Shown here piece by piece: positions 55,101-62,324 of a stretch of 64,000 nucleotides of DNA (within the stretch, counting starts at the first letter, position 1; each line of letters opens with the position of its first letter). The stretch spans positions 846,306 through 910,305 of the forward strand of contig NZ_AYSJ01000002.1 in NCBI RefSeq assembly GCF_000517265.1, written 5' to 3'. The notes below the pieces were generated by a model. That model was not told where the DNA came from. It was given only the letters and a program-made list of their open reading frames with translations, and made no database searches. The translations under genes were made by a program, and so were the position numbers. This DNA comes from Photorhabdus khanii NC19 (lineage in GTDB: Bacteria; Pseudomonadota; Gammaproteobacteria; Enterobacterales; Enterobacteriaceae).

Positions 55101-56744
55101 GGTCGATTGTCGGGGGTTGGGGCAGACACCACCTTTGCAGATATCTTTGGCGTCGATTACACCGCAGAGGGGCGTATAGTCTCCCGCACAGGCGAACCGG
55201 TTGATGGTGTCGCTATTTTGCAAGAGATGATTGAAATCATTGGAGAATTCAGTGGTGAACCACTGAAAGTTTTTGCTGATCCTGATAAATGGTTTGCAGA
55301 TTTGCAATCTGGCATTGATATGGGGGCGGATGGGGTGAAGTCATTTGCGGAGAGTCATGGCTTAAAACAGCAAGAAATTAAGGAAGAAAGTCCGGTACTG
55401 CCAGATAATATTGAAAAAGTGCAAATCAACCGGCCAACGACTGACACTAGCAACCCGGAGCGGACATTGGGTTTTAACGCGTTGAACCTGCCTAACCTGT
55501 TTGCGACGATATTCAGTCAAGATAAACAAACAGAAATGAAATCGTTAGTCACCAATCTGAAAGAGAACCTGACGGCAGACTTGCTTAATATGGAAGAGAA
55601 AACGTTCGATTTTCTGCGTAACAGCGGCCATTTGCAAGGAGACGGTGATATTCATATGTCGCTGGGCAACAGCAACTTCAACTGGGGTGGTGATGGTAAA
55701 GATCTGGGTGCTTATCTGGGCGATAACAACAACTTTTGGGGTGGCCGCGGTGATGACGTGTTCTATTCTATGGGGATATCCAACATCTATGCCGGGGGAG
55801 AAGGTAACGATCTGGGCATCCTGATGGGACGTGAAAACATGATGTTTGGTGGTGCGGGTGATGATACCGCGGTGATGGCCGGACGTATTAACCATGTGTT
55901 CATGGGGGAAGGTAATGATCAGGCATTTATCTTTGGTGAAGAAGGTTTTATTGATGCCGGTAGCGGGCAGGATTACGTCATCACTTCCGGTAACGACAAT
56001 CGGGTGGATACCGGGGAAGATCGGGATTATGCGGTGACCATCGGTAATAACAATCAAGTTGACCTGAATGAAGGTGATGATTTTGCCAGAGTGTTTGGTA
56101 ATGACAACCGAATTGATGGCGGCATCGGTAACGATGTCATTAAGCTGATGGGCTACCATGCGGTGATCGATGGAGGAGAAGGTGATGATCACCTGATAGC
56201 GGCGGCAATATCGAAGTTCAGTCAGTTTGACGGTGGTGAGGGGCAGGATCTACTGGTGCTGGGTGGTTATCAGAACAGCTTCCAGGGTGGAGCAGATGTA
56301 GACAGCTTTGTGGTCAGCACAGAGGTGATTGATAATCACGTTAGCGATATCAACGCTGAAGATATGATTGTCTTGAACGGCATTAACTGGCAAAACCTGT
56401 GGTTCCAGCGCAGCGGATATGATCTGGTGTTATCAGTGAACCGTCATACTCAGGACAACAGTGCTCAGGGCATATTTGAATCAGTAGGTTCAGTCACCTT
56501 TAACGATTACTTTAATGGTCATCGTGCCAAACTGGTGACGCAGATGGGTAATAAGGATCTGTCGGGAGAGCGTGAATTTCTCACACTTTCAAACAATGCG
56601 GTTGATTCTTTGATCCAAGCCATGAGCGGTTTTGCCCCGACAGCGGGGGATAATGGTTTTATTGAGAATCTGGATAGTAAGGCGAAAGTCGCTATTACGA
56701 CGGCGTGGGCAGATACCATGATTGGCAGGAAGAGATTTGCCTGA
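46125..56744 (+). CDS. rtxA: MARTX toxin 2 with C58/YopT-like protease effector
   Basis: A 3539-residue paralogue of toxin 1 with the same arms. Residues 1-1395 are the N-terminal repeats (opening MGKSLNSSTQYFFTGNYSAD). About 1438-1578 and 1579-1722 are two tandem copies of a beta-sandwich module (NGDFEQ...GWQST.GIEAY ... GYVLDN). About 1730-1965 is helical. About 2022-2440 is the effector, with Cys2119 (GLCFALSARYL), His2258 (EDHAMSVVV) and Asp2277 (SFYDPNYGAKSF). This Cys-His-Asp order resembles clan CA C58 proteases such as YopT and the LifA/Efa1 protease. About 2446-2660 is the C80 CPD (His2524, Cys2569). The C-terminal calcium-binding arm ends at 3539. AAAGGA precedes ATG 46125. Neither rtxC nor rtxBDE is nearby. 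Confidence 0.93.
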   Translation: MGKSLNSSTQYFFTGNYSADDNNNDINAIGFGGYIYARGGNDHITLGSIAAKVYTGTGHDTVVGGAAYLEIEDSNGDLSVTGGAGYANIDKSGDGDIAFSGAAGAVSMEHSGDHGNLDFAGIAAYNSLERKGLTGDIDFNGAGGYNKLWHETDRGNLDFAGAGAGNNIDRTWFKSYQGSQGDVIFHGAGAANRISSRIERGDIIFNGAGVDNHIVRKGKEGNIILRGAGASNRIERLYQSEDKYQQTHGDITFEGIGGDNKIYSNVAHGNINFSGTGAYNEITRSDITANRIYHNEGIGGALEYALAEEIVLTTAMMGGDFLRELQPVTGVKSTTEPNTYLFAFTDNRYTHVSKIQLQNDPVTGKLNYYASSWYKIGNHLENLASQNIYSLNGFVDINVNGAYRLFNLTVEHQKPMTVQGVEENVLENEWVTYIVGTSVNVEDITLSDAKMGGHAIFSDSQKVDVSAVKWNRQPNTYVYATYIESYTKVVLVELADDPETGSLQYLAKAWYKAGDHTGDLANEDFSPANGYSPIKAGGCTLSELQYQFDTVYRISEQLERTEEFEQPDINESSGDINFIGVGGGNMIESSVTRGNVNFEGGGAANVIIKSGEQGDLTFYGAGLANVIVHQSQSGTMDVNVGGAANVLVRIGDGLYLAHLLAVGNISIHKGNGDSQVVMQGGYNTHTQIGHGHANWLATGGFNVMTQKGIGNISSVLSGGANVLTRLGAGDLVSGMFGGANIITHISDDGDRSDTTAIALGGANVLTKKGQGNVLALMGGGANVLTHIGDGNTTGVMLGGANILTKVGNGDVLGIMFGLSNVLTQVGDGQILGVMAAAGNIFTKVGNGTAIAAMIGAGNLFTHVGNGDAWALMGGLGNIFTKVGDGNALALMAAVGNVFTHIGDGASVALMLAKGNIATKVGNGMVLSAMMGKANIFTHVGDGDTFAVIIGGANVLTKVGDDLTTTVMLGKANIYSHVGKGTSIGLFAGELNVMTKVGDGATLAAMFGQANIMTHAGKGLTGVLAQGEANIVTKVGDDFMGVVAAGKANVMTHVGNSATAAVLCGRGNILTKVGEGTMVGLLSSDAGNVMTHIGNGTTVGFAKGKANFITKIGDGTSVNAAWGEANILTHVGDGDRDNFAKGQENIITKVGNGQEVTVVQGDANVITHVGDGDDYTGAWGEANVITKVGAGRNVVLAKGDVNIATHIGQGDSFNVLWSDKNIVTKVGDGRQVIVAKGRTNITTTVGNGLNVAVTQGDLNVNTRVGDGVSVNMAWGNHNINTKVGNGLNVAVMKGENNANIQIGDGLAFHAAYARNNVAIKIGNGDFYSLSVNNLADNKFSLLFGNIKQTALGVGGSQAINYLVHGSESNTSGTRRGRGAINLAEVSAINGFKMEQVEPISSDLNHHLSASVTDIDTPDTDQIESILNRKIKSISNKNKNLIINGDFEQEHLGWQSTNGIEAYNPAGNYGLDNDWHGERVSELDVVGNTTLYQDLQDLYQGEIIILSFDFAGRLDMSAGDGMEVFWNGERVFSTLGDQTEWQTQTLRLMAKEGDNRVEFKGTGDDDGLGYVLDNVVAEAEMSLIVNGDFEQGDYGWQSTHGIEAYSPASAYGLDNSDHGERVSELDTHANTTIYQDLQNLYEGEVISLSFDFANRPNAYLTNNGMKVFWNNEEVFSTAGDITKWQHEALELIAQKGRNRIEFRGTGLNDGVGYVLDNIVAKSESSLQANAITEYVKQDKAAQNALNDKEKAESARQLLEQEKDKQRAVTAKLQSQLALTDQNALGANGQAPRDAVKEEAQAVTDELISMVDGLDALDSYANYDGTSGDMWRNRFAGGLLNSVKNKLNQASSVSQQQLDNTQQVIITNQHEVKKAVAISEAGAVKSEQHCVGSMQDTVNAQIKAEWKKAEALSQQWQAGKAKDDANTTYQSAERRGKRDITAAENKASQAKEDAKGAQQSGHAKPERVGAYGSGLSGEGYKLKDNVEIGSRINPETVVSADGRFSQGLGKENLQALGNTEHVGNRLQFNNGIQYLVNTPDTVLTDHSAAQHYNAAKGDILQKIDNKIFDVRARGKELRDHSFYFSQSSNLLEKLGKIIPEIGSVRLTKGDTAESKKLMQGLCFALSARYLIEERVHGLGGGKAYMMWLKDAIKAYNDTSINKRTDIGSIESALLNQYRRQNIGPAIEDILSIQHSQSMDSSTVAAHRAANAAYGGKLKANGLTGPNINNALNYEAEGYEFVMDKLRNVSKSTYMTFMSEDHAMSVVVHKNGVQTVWSFYDPNYGAKSFANFDDFRRFMDSFHKGYLTKYKFQASEQKDQSFYVQFNKFEESRIAKYDGFWKRARDGEQDYVLRALKEQGRNFTLGSGATGRVVDYGEDHITLEVTTKQGRKVLVEVEGNNIKQAVNFVQLNVGKVFTYPTVNRLTLKTPIPALESLSSNDVIENKNVESWERITVTPQTDGRETRFDGQIIIQTENDPVVAKAAANLAGKHPDSSVVVQLDSDGQYRVVYGDPAKLSGKLRWQIAGHGRDESEQNNSRLSGYSADELAVKLKQFSQYFGQMDKPSHISIVGCSLISDDKRDGFTRRFINALDKQGIRSDVSARRSEVAVDATGRKFTRDENNQWVNNLSDNKIIFRWGDQGELTTSTERVVRGIEESDINLSLVGIANADESAKGTIAKNANIFTAPEKRRIRMNSHSGDKSNRHQWRYSGNIQINVGEGEFTAINWGTSNVGIKVGAGGVKSLTFGDNNLIVHIGNGESKHSFNIDGYQALEGAQIFIGNHNVSFNMGRSNDLIVMMDKSIPTPPLINPFDGAAHIADVLQGIARSDEGQMWLVAQNEQWTLAGAKKFIQDMSGLDQTSSVDYHTLIGLDSQNERSSRALKNDIELTLNKKYNAWLSNNGNRADTSNMSRADQFRQANETLAFNFAVGGQGADIQVTMGNWNVIFGDNIQSILDTNLGSLFGLMTQEITATGLVKTTFTYNPHDLPRQLKNRVLGRLSGVGADTTFADIFGVDYTAEGRIVSRTGEPVDGVAILQEMIEIIGEFSGEPLKVFADPDKWFADLQSGIDMGADGVKSFAESHGLKQQEIKEESPVLPDNIEKVQINRPTTDTSNPERTLGFNALNLPNLFATIFSQDKQTEMKSLVTNLKENLTADLLNMEEKTFDFLRNSGHLQGDGDIHMSLGNSNFNWGGDGKDLGAYLGDNNNFWGGRGDDVFYSMGISNIYAGGEGNDLGILMGRENMMFGGAGDDTAVMAGRINHVFMGEGNDQAFIFGEEGFIDAGSGQDYVITSGNDNRVDTGEDRDYAVTIGNNNQVDLNEGDDFARVFGNDNRIDGGIGNDVIKLMGYHAVIDGGEGDDHLIAAAISKFSQFDGGEGQDLLVLGGYQNSFQGGADVDSFVVSTEVIDNHVSDINAEDMIVLNGINWQNLWFQRSGYDLVLSVNRHTQDNSAQGIFESVGSVTFNDYFNGHRAKLVTQMGNKDLSGEREFLTLSNNAVDSLIQAMSGFAPTAGDNGFIENLDSKAKVAITTAWADTMIGRKRFA

Positions 56745-56855
56745 TTAATTCTTTATAAGCTGATTAACCTGAGGTTTGCTTAAGAAGGGAACTCAGTGCC
56801 TGAGGCACGATCAAAGTTTTTGTCAAAGAAAACAAAATCGTGGAGATCCTCAGGC

Positions 56856-57123
56856 ATGTCTAATTTAGAAGAACTTTACTGCGGCGTCGATGACTTTTGC
56901 CAACAATTTATTCCTTTATGTGCTTCTGGGGTTATCAATGATTGCGGTGAACTTTTGGCGGTTAAGTTGACCTCAGAAAATAAGGATGATCGTCATCCCG
57001 TCAAAGCGCGGGTTAACAGGATGTATGGATGGCGATAAAGGGTATTTGTCACAGGCCTTGTGCGATGAGCTGAAAGCAGAAGAAATAACATTAATCACCT
57101 ATTTAAAACAAAGTACCAGATAA
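56856..57123 (+). pseudogene. Internally deleted IS982-family transposase
   Basis: ATG 56856 opens MSNLEELYCGVDDFCQQFIP, the usual IS982 transposase N-terminus. It jumps to a mid-protein segment GVINDCGELLAVKLTSENKD with DRHPVKARV, then shifts frame to GDKGYLSQALCDELKAEEIT and LITYLKQSTR before TAA 57123. The first catalytic Asp region and most of the protein are missing, so it cannot transpose. Clear terminal inverted repeats were not found. Confidence 0.75.
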
Positions 57124-57149
57124 AAAAACAGCACTTTGTCAATAATCTG

Positions 57150-57176
57150 AAGAAAGCCCGCTTTGCGGACTTTCTT
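57150..57176. terminator. Bidirectional terminator hairpin
   Basis: AGAAAGCCCGC TTT GCGGACTTTCT stem-loop between the transposase remnant and the stop of the leftward higA gene, with T-rich sequence on one side. Confidence 0.65.
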
Positions 57177-57178
57177 CC

Positions 57179-57478
57179 TTAAAGGTGGAAAGCTATGCGC
57201 TTACCTGTTGGAAGAGTCACATCAAGGCTTAATTCACCGCCCAATGCTTTCACATAGCGCTTAAGTGTTGATAGCCTTGGATCATTGTCAGCTTGTTCCA
57301 TACGAGCAACGGAAGGCTGTTTGACCCCCATAACAGCGGCCAATTCTGTTTGTGAAATTTTTAGCTCATCGCGCAGTTGGCTAAGAGCGATCTGGATACT
57401 GGCTTCTTCAACCCGTTCCGCGATTCTTGCCTGCATTTCAGGACTTTCTTTAGCCAATAGTTCTCTGTAAGTAGCCAT
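57179..57478 (-). CDS. higA: HigA-type XRE antitoxin
   Basis: A 99-residue protein with a central XRE helix-turn-helix (TELAAVMGVKQPSVARME) and the continuation DNDPRLSTLKRYVKALGGEL, typical of HigA antitoxins paired with Gp49-type HigB. The N-terminal helices (LLAKESPEMQARIAERVEEA) are also typical. It begins two bases after the toxin stop, so toxin comes first and antitoxin second, the usual higBA order. It probably represses its own operon. The reading frame is intact although the toxin is not. Confidence 0.88.
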   Translation of the reverse strand: MATYRELLAKESPEMQARIAERVEEASIQIALSQLRDELKISQTELAAVMGVKQPSVARMEQADNDPRLSTLKRYVKALGGELSLDVTLPTGKRIAFHL

Positions 57479-57480
57479 GA

Positions 57481-57831
57481 TTATTTCTCCAGTTTTGCAA
57501 GATGTTTACGGTACTCGGAATCAGCCAGCCGAATCATATCCTTATAGAAGCGTTTCTCATTTAATCCCGTTTTATCGCCAGCACACAAAATAATTGCGCG
57601 GCGAGTAGGATCAAATGCAAAAAACGCTCTGATAGGATTACCAGCATGTTGTACACGCAGTTCCTTCATGTTAGAGAAATCAGAACCACTCAATGTATCA
57701 ACATATGATCTGCCAAGATTTGGGCCGAACTTTTCCAATACACCCATAGCTTCATAGACTGACTCCCTTAGAGCATCTTCCTGAGCCAGGAATCACTCAT
57801 CAAAGCACTCTGTCGTTATGACTTCCCACAT
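57481..57831 (-). pseudogene. higB: HigB-type toxin with early nonsense codon
   Basis: From ATG 57831 the frame reads MWEVITTECFDE, then TGA at codon 13 (57795-57793), then FLAQEDALRESVYEAMGVLE and onward to 57481. Without the stop it would be a 116-residue Gp49/HigB-type RelE-superfamily mRNA interferase, the usual length. Key parts remain: ELRVQHAGNPIRAFFAFDP, then RAIILCAGDKTG and RFYKDMI. TGA is one base from TGG, the Trp expected there. An 88-residue frame from ATG 57747 is open but lacks the first strand and helix. The toxin is probably inactive or made only by readthrough. Confidence 0.75.
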
Positions 57832-57981
57832 ATCGATTCCATAGCCTATTTGTTATAATCAAAAATATAACGTATTCACTATAATTTCAACCGTGGCTGC
57901 ACGATTTTATATGAATGAGAACATAAAAAACTGTGGGGCACTTATGTTGCAATAGCTTCTGTAAAATAGTTATCTGTTTCT

Positions 57982-58128
57982 TCACTTAATTTTATCCCGG
58001 ATACCAATGCAAATCTCCACCAGTCCTTTGTTCTTAATCATAGTTGTAATCTTTTCATCTGAAAGGTCAGCGTAATGTTTTGCCAGCTCCCTGAATCCAG
58101 CCAGTTCGCGATCATCAATGTTCGCCAT
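57982..58128 (-). CDS. Small hypothetical protein
   Basis: A 48-residue frame beginning MANIDDRELAGFRELAKHYA and ending VEICIGIRDKIK, behind TAGGAAT. The composition looks protein-like (an amphipathic helical start), and it lies on the higBA strand some 150 bases upstream of it. No family recognised; it may be a fragment of a larger prophage or toxin-antitoxin gene. Confidence 0.4.
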   Translation of the reverse strand: MANIDDRELAGFRELAKHYADLSDEKITTMIKNKGLVEICIGIRDKIK

Positions 58129-58985
58129 ATTCCTACCAGAAACATAAACAAATAATTGGCGAATTATTGCTTCTCTTGAAGGCTGACATTGTTTTTACAA
58201 TAGTAAGCAGGCTCAATTGAATCAAAAAGACATTTTTATTCCTAACGGGAAACCCGTCAACAGCGAAGTACAATCGATTGGGAAAAATAGTAATACCATT
58301 ATTCCCGATATTTAATGAAGGGTTAGCTGTTAATGAAACATCTAAACAGATGATGTAATTAGTTATCATGATAGATTGTGATAAGTATATTTTTTAATTA
58401 AAAATTAATGTGTTATATGCTTTTCATGATGGTTGATGGGGATATAAATGAATTTGAGACTGTTTTATATATCGTGGATTATTTTTCTGAGAAAATGGAC
58501 TATTGCCATCCATTTTATACTTTATTAGATTGGAGATAATTGAATCTGCACTCAGTTTGTAATGCTTTATTACAGTTTTTAACACTTTATTACAAATTTA
58601 TTTTTTTAAAATGAAAATTTTTCTTGCCATTTTGTGATTGTTTAATGATTATTAAATAGGCTACATTATAGGGTCTGTCTGAAAGAAATTTCATATCCTG
58701 TTCCCCTTATTCACGGGGATTAATTGATTGGGATTCATATCTGTATTCCTGTCGTTCAACTCACTATTACTCACTGCATAAGCTGCGATGTTTGTCTGTG
58801 ATAGTAGGATTTTTACGGGTTTATTTCTTGGGTAAAGAAATAAATTATTTTAATTCCTAAGCATGGGCGCTTTTCTGGTGATGAAGGTTATTTATCACTG
58901 GCCGGAACAAACCTTGTGGGATTTTCAGCACAGGAAGTTTGGGTCGAGTGCTTATATGTAAGGTTAAAAGAAAGAAGCCAAACCA
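58129..58985. other. Intergenic region upstream of the lipase effector
   Basis: About 850 bases, strongly AT-rich, with no convincing gene. A single CRISPR-repeat-like palindrome (CTGTTCCCC ... GGGGAT) sits at 58698-58726 without a second copy. The promoter of the lipase operon should lie in the last 200 bases. Confidence 0.4.
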
Positions 58986-60866
58986 ATGGGTATATCAGAT
59001 CCGCTTCTAGGTTTAGATTGTAAGAAGTATTTGAGACACTGGGTGGAATTTCAGTTGGTGGATGAACAGGGAAAGCCGCTGGTCAACCAGCCTTATCGCC
59101 TGATCAGTCGCGGAACCCCGGGTTATGTGCGTCAGGGGGCAACCGATGGTTTCGGGGTACTCAGGGAAGAAGACCTGACAGCTTTTCCGGTGACCTTGTA
59201 TATCCACGCTCAATCGTTAGCGGATGAAATGGAACAGCGCCCGTTGCGGGAAATACGCGGTGAAGCGGCGTCGGTGGTGAAGCTAAAAGCGGAAGGCTAT
59301 CAATATCGCTATGTGACTATCGGGCAGATCAGTGATGGTTTGCCGGAGATTGCGGGGTGGGATCCCGAAGATATTCCACCTCCCCACCATTTCCCGAACC
59401 CGGAGCCAAAAGGCTATGAAGTTCATCCGTTAAATCGACGATATGTACTGGAAGTATGTCCGTTTCGGGCCTGGGTTTTGCAGTTACATCATCAAAAAGA
59501 GTATTCCATCGTTAATGCGTATAACCAATGTTTGATGAGTGTGCTGGCTTATGCCGATGGTGATATCAATGAGGAAGGTTCTGTTAAACATTTTTTTAAC
59601 CGGCAAATGGTGGATGTCTCAACGTTGCCCTATAAAGTGGAAGAGTTGTCGGCAACGCCTGTGGTCTACGATGTGCCGTTCAGTGAACGTTATACCCAGG
59701 TGGAGTTTGTTGACTCATCAAATATTGATGGGGTACGAGGTGATACCCAACTGTTTTATGTGGCCAGTCAAAATGATGTGATTGTCAGTTGGCGAGGTAC
59801 AGCCAGTAAGGAGGATATCCTGACGGATGCTACGTACCAGCCTTTGGGGTTAGGTTGCGATGAAAAAGCGTTGTGCAGCGGGTTTATTCACAGTGGCAAA
59901 GTGCATGCAGGATTCTGGGAGGCTTTTAGTTTGGTTGGTAAGTTAAGAGTTCCCAGTGATACAACTCAAGAAGTATTTCCCGATATTATCAGGCTGGTTA
60001 AAAATAAACGGTTATTTGTCTGTGGTCACAGTTTGGGTGGTGCACTGGCATTACTGCATTGCGCGCAACTGAAAGAATATGATCCGTGTTTTTATAGCTA
60101 CGGAATGCCGCGAGTGTTAACAGTTAGTGCGGTACGGGAACTGGCAGATATCACCCATTACCGCCATGTGAATGAAGATGATCCTATCCCCTCTTTACCG
60201 CCGGAAAAAAATCTGGATAACTGGCTGTATGATTGCTGGGGACCACTAGGCTATTTGTTTAGCCCTGTTGAATTGCTGGATTTTACCAGCAGTGGTGAAA
60301 TTTTCTTGCATCACGGAAAAATAGTACACTTTTGTAAAATTAATCTGGTCATTGAATGGTTGGAAGAACGTAACCCCAGTAATCATGTTCGGCTGAGGAC
60401 CACCTTACCCACCAAAACAAAACTGTATTTAATTCCGTCATTAAACCGTGAAACGGAAAATAATCTGAAGGATGCCGGGGAGATTCAGAAGGGATTTTTT
60501 AAACAGATAAGCGATACGGATAAGGCTAAATGGTTTCCGTCGAATGAGAACCCGACCGTAAAGGATGCTCTGGGTTTTCCTGATCATAGTTCTCTGAAAT
60601 ATGCCCATTATATTGGTGCACGACTTGCAGAACTGGTTGCACCGGATAAATACCATTTTTTCCGGGATCAGGAACAATTATTTGAAAAAACGTTGGATGA
60701 ACGGACTGATATTGTTGCAGGTATTCGGCAACGCGATGCATTATTTTTACAGATGGATCATCAGTTGATACAAGCACTGATCTGCACTCAACAAGATAAA
60801 CAAGGGGCGTTAGCCTTAACACGCTATACGGATAACGCTGTAGGAATTGAGGAAGATTTATCATGA
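58986..60866 (+). CDS. Class 3 lipase, probable T6SS phospholipase effector
   Basis: A 626-residue alpha/beta-hydrolase. The N-terminal about 110 residues (HWVEFQLVDEQGKPLVNQPY, GATDGFGV) form a transthyretin-like domain common at the front of T6SS cargo effectors. The lipase_3 domain has VIVSWRGTAS and the nucleophile elbow VCGHSLGGALAL with Ser349. Candidates for the other catalytic residues are Asp398/399 (NEDDPIPSLP) and His442/443 (LHHGKIVH). It would hydrolyse membrane phospholipids of competitors. There is no signal peptide, consistent with T6SS rather than Sec export. Its stop overlaps the lipoprotein gene by four bases (ATGA), as for effector-immunity pairs. No vgrG is adjacent; the tle subfamily is not assigned. 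Confidence 0.8.
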   Translation: MGISDPLLGLDCKKYLRHWVEFQLVDEQGKPLVNQPYRLISRGTPGYVRQGATDGFGVLREEDLTAFPVTLYIHAQSLADEMEQRPLREIRGEAASVVKLKAEGYQYRYVTIGQISDGLPEIAGWDPEDIPPPHHFPNPEPKGYEVHPLNRRYVLEVCPFRAWVLQLHHQKEYSIVNAYNQCLMSVLAYADGDINEEGSVKHFFNRQMVDVSTLPYKVEELSATPVVYDVPFSERYTQVEFVDSSNIDGVRGDTQLFYVASQNDVIVSWRGTASKEDILTDATYQPLGLGCDEKALCSGFIHSGKVHAGFWEAFSLVGKLRVPSDTTQEVFPDIIRLVKNKRLFVCGHSLGGALALLHCAQLKEYDPCFYSYGMPRVLTVSAVRELADITHYRHVNEDDPIPSLPPEKNLDNWLYDCWGPLGYLFSPVELLDFTSSGEIFLHHGKIVHFCKINLVIEWLEERNPSNHVRLRTTLPTKTKLYLIPSLNRETENNLKDAGEIQKGFFKQISDTDKAKWFPSNENPTVKDALGFPDHSSLKYAHYIGARLAELVAPDKYHFFRDQEQLFEKTLDERTDIVAGIRQRDALFLQMDHQLIQALICTQQDKQGALALTRYTDNAVGIEEDLS

Positions 60867-61606
60867 TAAATATCAGGCAATACTTATCGCTCTTGTCGGT
60901 TATTTTAATATCTGGTTGTGCAGACCCGGATGCACCACTTTCTCCCCCCAAAGATAATCTGTGGATCACAGTTGAAGGGGTAGCACCGAAATATACACAA
61001 CCGTATGTATCCGCTGTGTATATCTCAAAAGATTGTCTTAAATATCGGCTACATGCTGACATGTCGCCTTTTAAGGTACCAACCTATAACGGGCTTCGTT
61101 TGAAGGTCAAAGCCAATCCGCAAACAGGTTACTTTCAAGCCAAATTACCTTTTAATGGTGGGGGACGATGCAAATGGAAAATTGACCGAGCCTTTGTGTC
61201 GGTCAGTTATACCGATGTCCGTCATCTAGTAAAAGATGCTATCCCGTATTCAGGAACAGGTTTAACTGCCTTTATCAACGACGCAGTTCAGACGAATATT
61301 AGTGAAATCGCTGCCTTAAATACCATTGATTTCAGCCCGGTTATTTATCCTGTTTTGGACTTAGTAGAGGGATTCCCGAAACGTATATTTTTACAAGGTG
61401 AAGTATCAAAAATGCGCTCCTTTCGACTGACATTAACTCCAGGAGCGGAATGGAAAATTACCTTTAAGCCTAAGCTGGATGAAACCAAAATGGCGAAGGT
61501 TACTGTGACTAACGGGGAAGGTGAGTGGGTTGAATATCCTGGAGGTAAGATTGATAACGGTACTCAAGAAGTCGATTTTCGGTACATGTATAAGAACATG
61601 AAGTAA
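60863..61606 (+). CDS. Lipoprotein immunity protein for the lipase effector
   Basis: A 247-residue protein with a type II signal peptide: MINIRQYLSLLSVILISGC, where LISGC is the lipobox and Cys19 the lipidated residue. The mature part starts ADPDAPLS and looks beta-rich. As a periplasm-facing lipoprotein coupled to a lipase, it fits a Tli-type immunity protein that blocks the phospholipase where it arrives. The start codon overlaps the lipase stop. An N-terminal copy follows at 61648. Confidence 0.75.
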   Translation: MINIRQYLSLLSVILISGCADPDAPLSPPKDNLWITVEGVAPKYTQPYVSAVYISKDCLKYRLHADMSPFKVPTYNGLRLKVKANPQTGYFQAKLPFNGGGRCKWKIDRAFVSVSYTDVRHLVKDAIPYSGTGLTAFINDAVQTNISEIAALNTIDFSPVIYPVLDLVEGFPKRIFLQGEVSKMRSFRLTLTPGAEWKITFKPKLDETKMAKVTVTNGEGEWVEYPGGKIDNGTQEVDFRYMYKNMK

Positions 61607-61608
61607 CG

Positions 61609-61767
61609 CTATCCGGATAGTGCGATAGGAATTGAGGAAGATTTATCATGATAAATATCAAGCAATACTTATCGTTCTTGTCAGTTATTTTAATAATATC
61701 AGGTTGTGCTGACACAAATCCGTATATATCGACCTGCATTAAGTTACATTCCCTTGATTGGAAATAA
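61609..61767 (+). pseudogene. Truncated duplicate of the lipase end and immunity start
   Basis: Bases 61609-61647 repeat the last codons of the lipase gene (RYPDSAIGIEEDLS against RYTDNAVGIEEDLS). ATG 61648 then opens MINIKQYLSFLSVILIISGC followed by ADTNPYIS, a copy of the immunity signal peptide and lipobox. After 39 codons the frame ends; a neighbouring frame continues to PPPPDKRDLDLS at 61833. It could make a tiny lipoprotein but is most likely the scar of a duplicated immunity gene. Confidence 0.7.
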
Positions 61768-61855
61768 TGAGCACCCGGTGGTTAGAGACAATAAACCTCC
61801 TCCACCAGATAAACGTGACTTAGATTTAAGCTAATGATTATAGGGTTGGTTTGAG

Positions 61856-62233
61856 ATGATAAAGTTTTGCAATATTATTATAGCGATTATTGTATTTTCC
61901 TCTCTTTTTACTGCCATGATGCAAGTATTGACGCTTAATGATTATATTTTTAGTGTTTATTTGGCGTGGTGGACTATTCCAGCAAAAGTGGCTACTGTTA
62001 TTGTATCTATTTACGTCTTTGCTCTAATTTTTAAGTTTTTACCATTTATTCTTGTTATTTTTACATTCAGTCTGATTCTGGCTGTAGATGTATGGGATTG
62101 GTCATTATGGATTTCGATTCTTGTATTTATTTGGCCCGTTATTGTTTTCTTTTTTTATTGTGCAATTAATAAAAGCCTAAAATATAATACAAGTGATCTA
62201 TTCGGGGGTATTAATGATGATGGAAAAAATTAA
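61856..62233 (+). CDS. Small integral membrane protein
   Basis: A 125-residue hydrophobic protein beginning MIKFCNIIIAIIVFSSLFTA, with about four membrane segments and a charged tail (KSLKYNTSDLFGGINDDGKN). It follows the lipase-immunity locus on the same strand. No family recognised. Membrane proteins beside lipase effectors are sometimes accessory immunity factors, but nothing in the sequence demonstrates that. Confidence 0.6.
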   Translation: MIKFCNIIIAIIVFSSLFTAMMQVLTLNDYIFSVYLAWWTIPAKVATVIVSIYVFALIFKFLPFILVIFTFSLILAVDVWDWSLWISILVFIWPVIVFFFYCAINKSLKYNTSDLFGGINDDGKN

Positions 62234-62324
62234 ATACGGAGCATTTCTCTTTTTTTCAGTGATTAATCAGTTGAGGGTAAAAAAACAGATATCCCATTAA
62301 TGCCGGATTTTTAAAAGGTACAGC

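Noticed and set aside
58133..58369. 78-codon minus-strand frame
   Set aside because: Low-complexity AT-rich DNA, no ribosome site and no recognisable features.
58698..58726. CRISPR-repeat-like sequence (CTGTTCCCC...GGGGAT, similar to type I-E repeats)
   Set aside because: Only one copy is present, with no spacer-repeat periodicity and no cas genes; it is probably a chance or unrelated hairpin.
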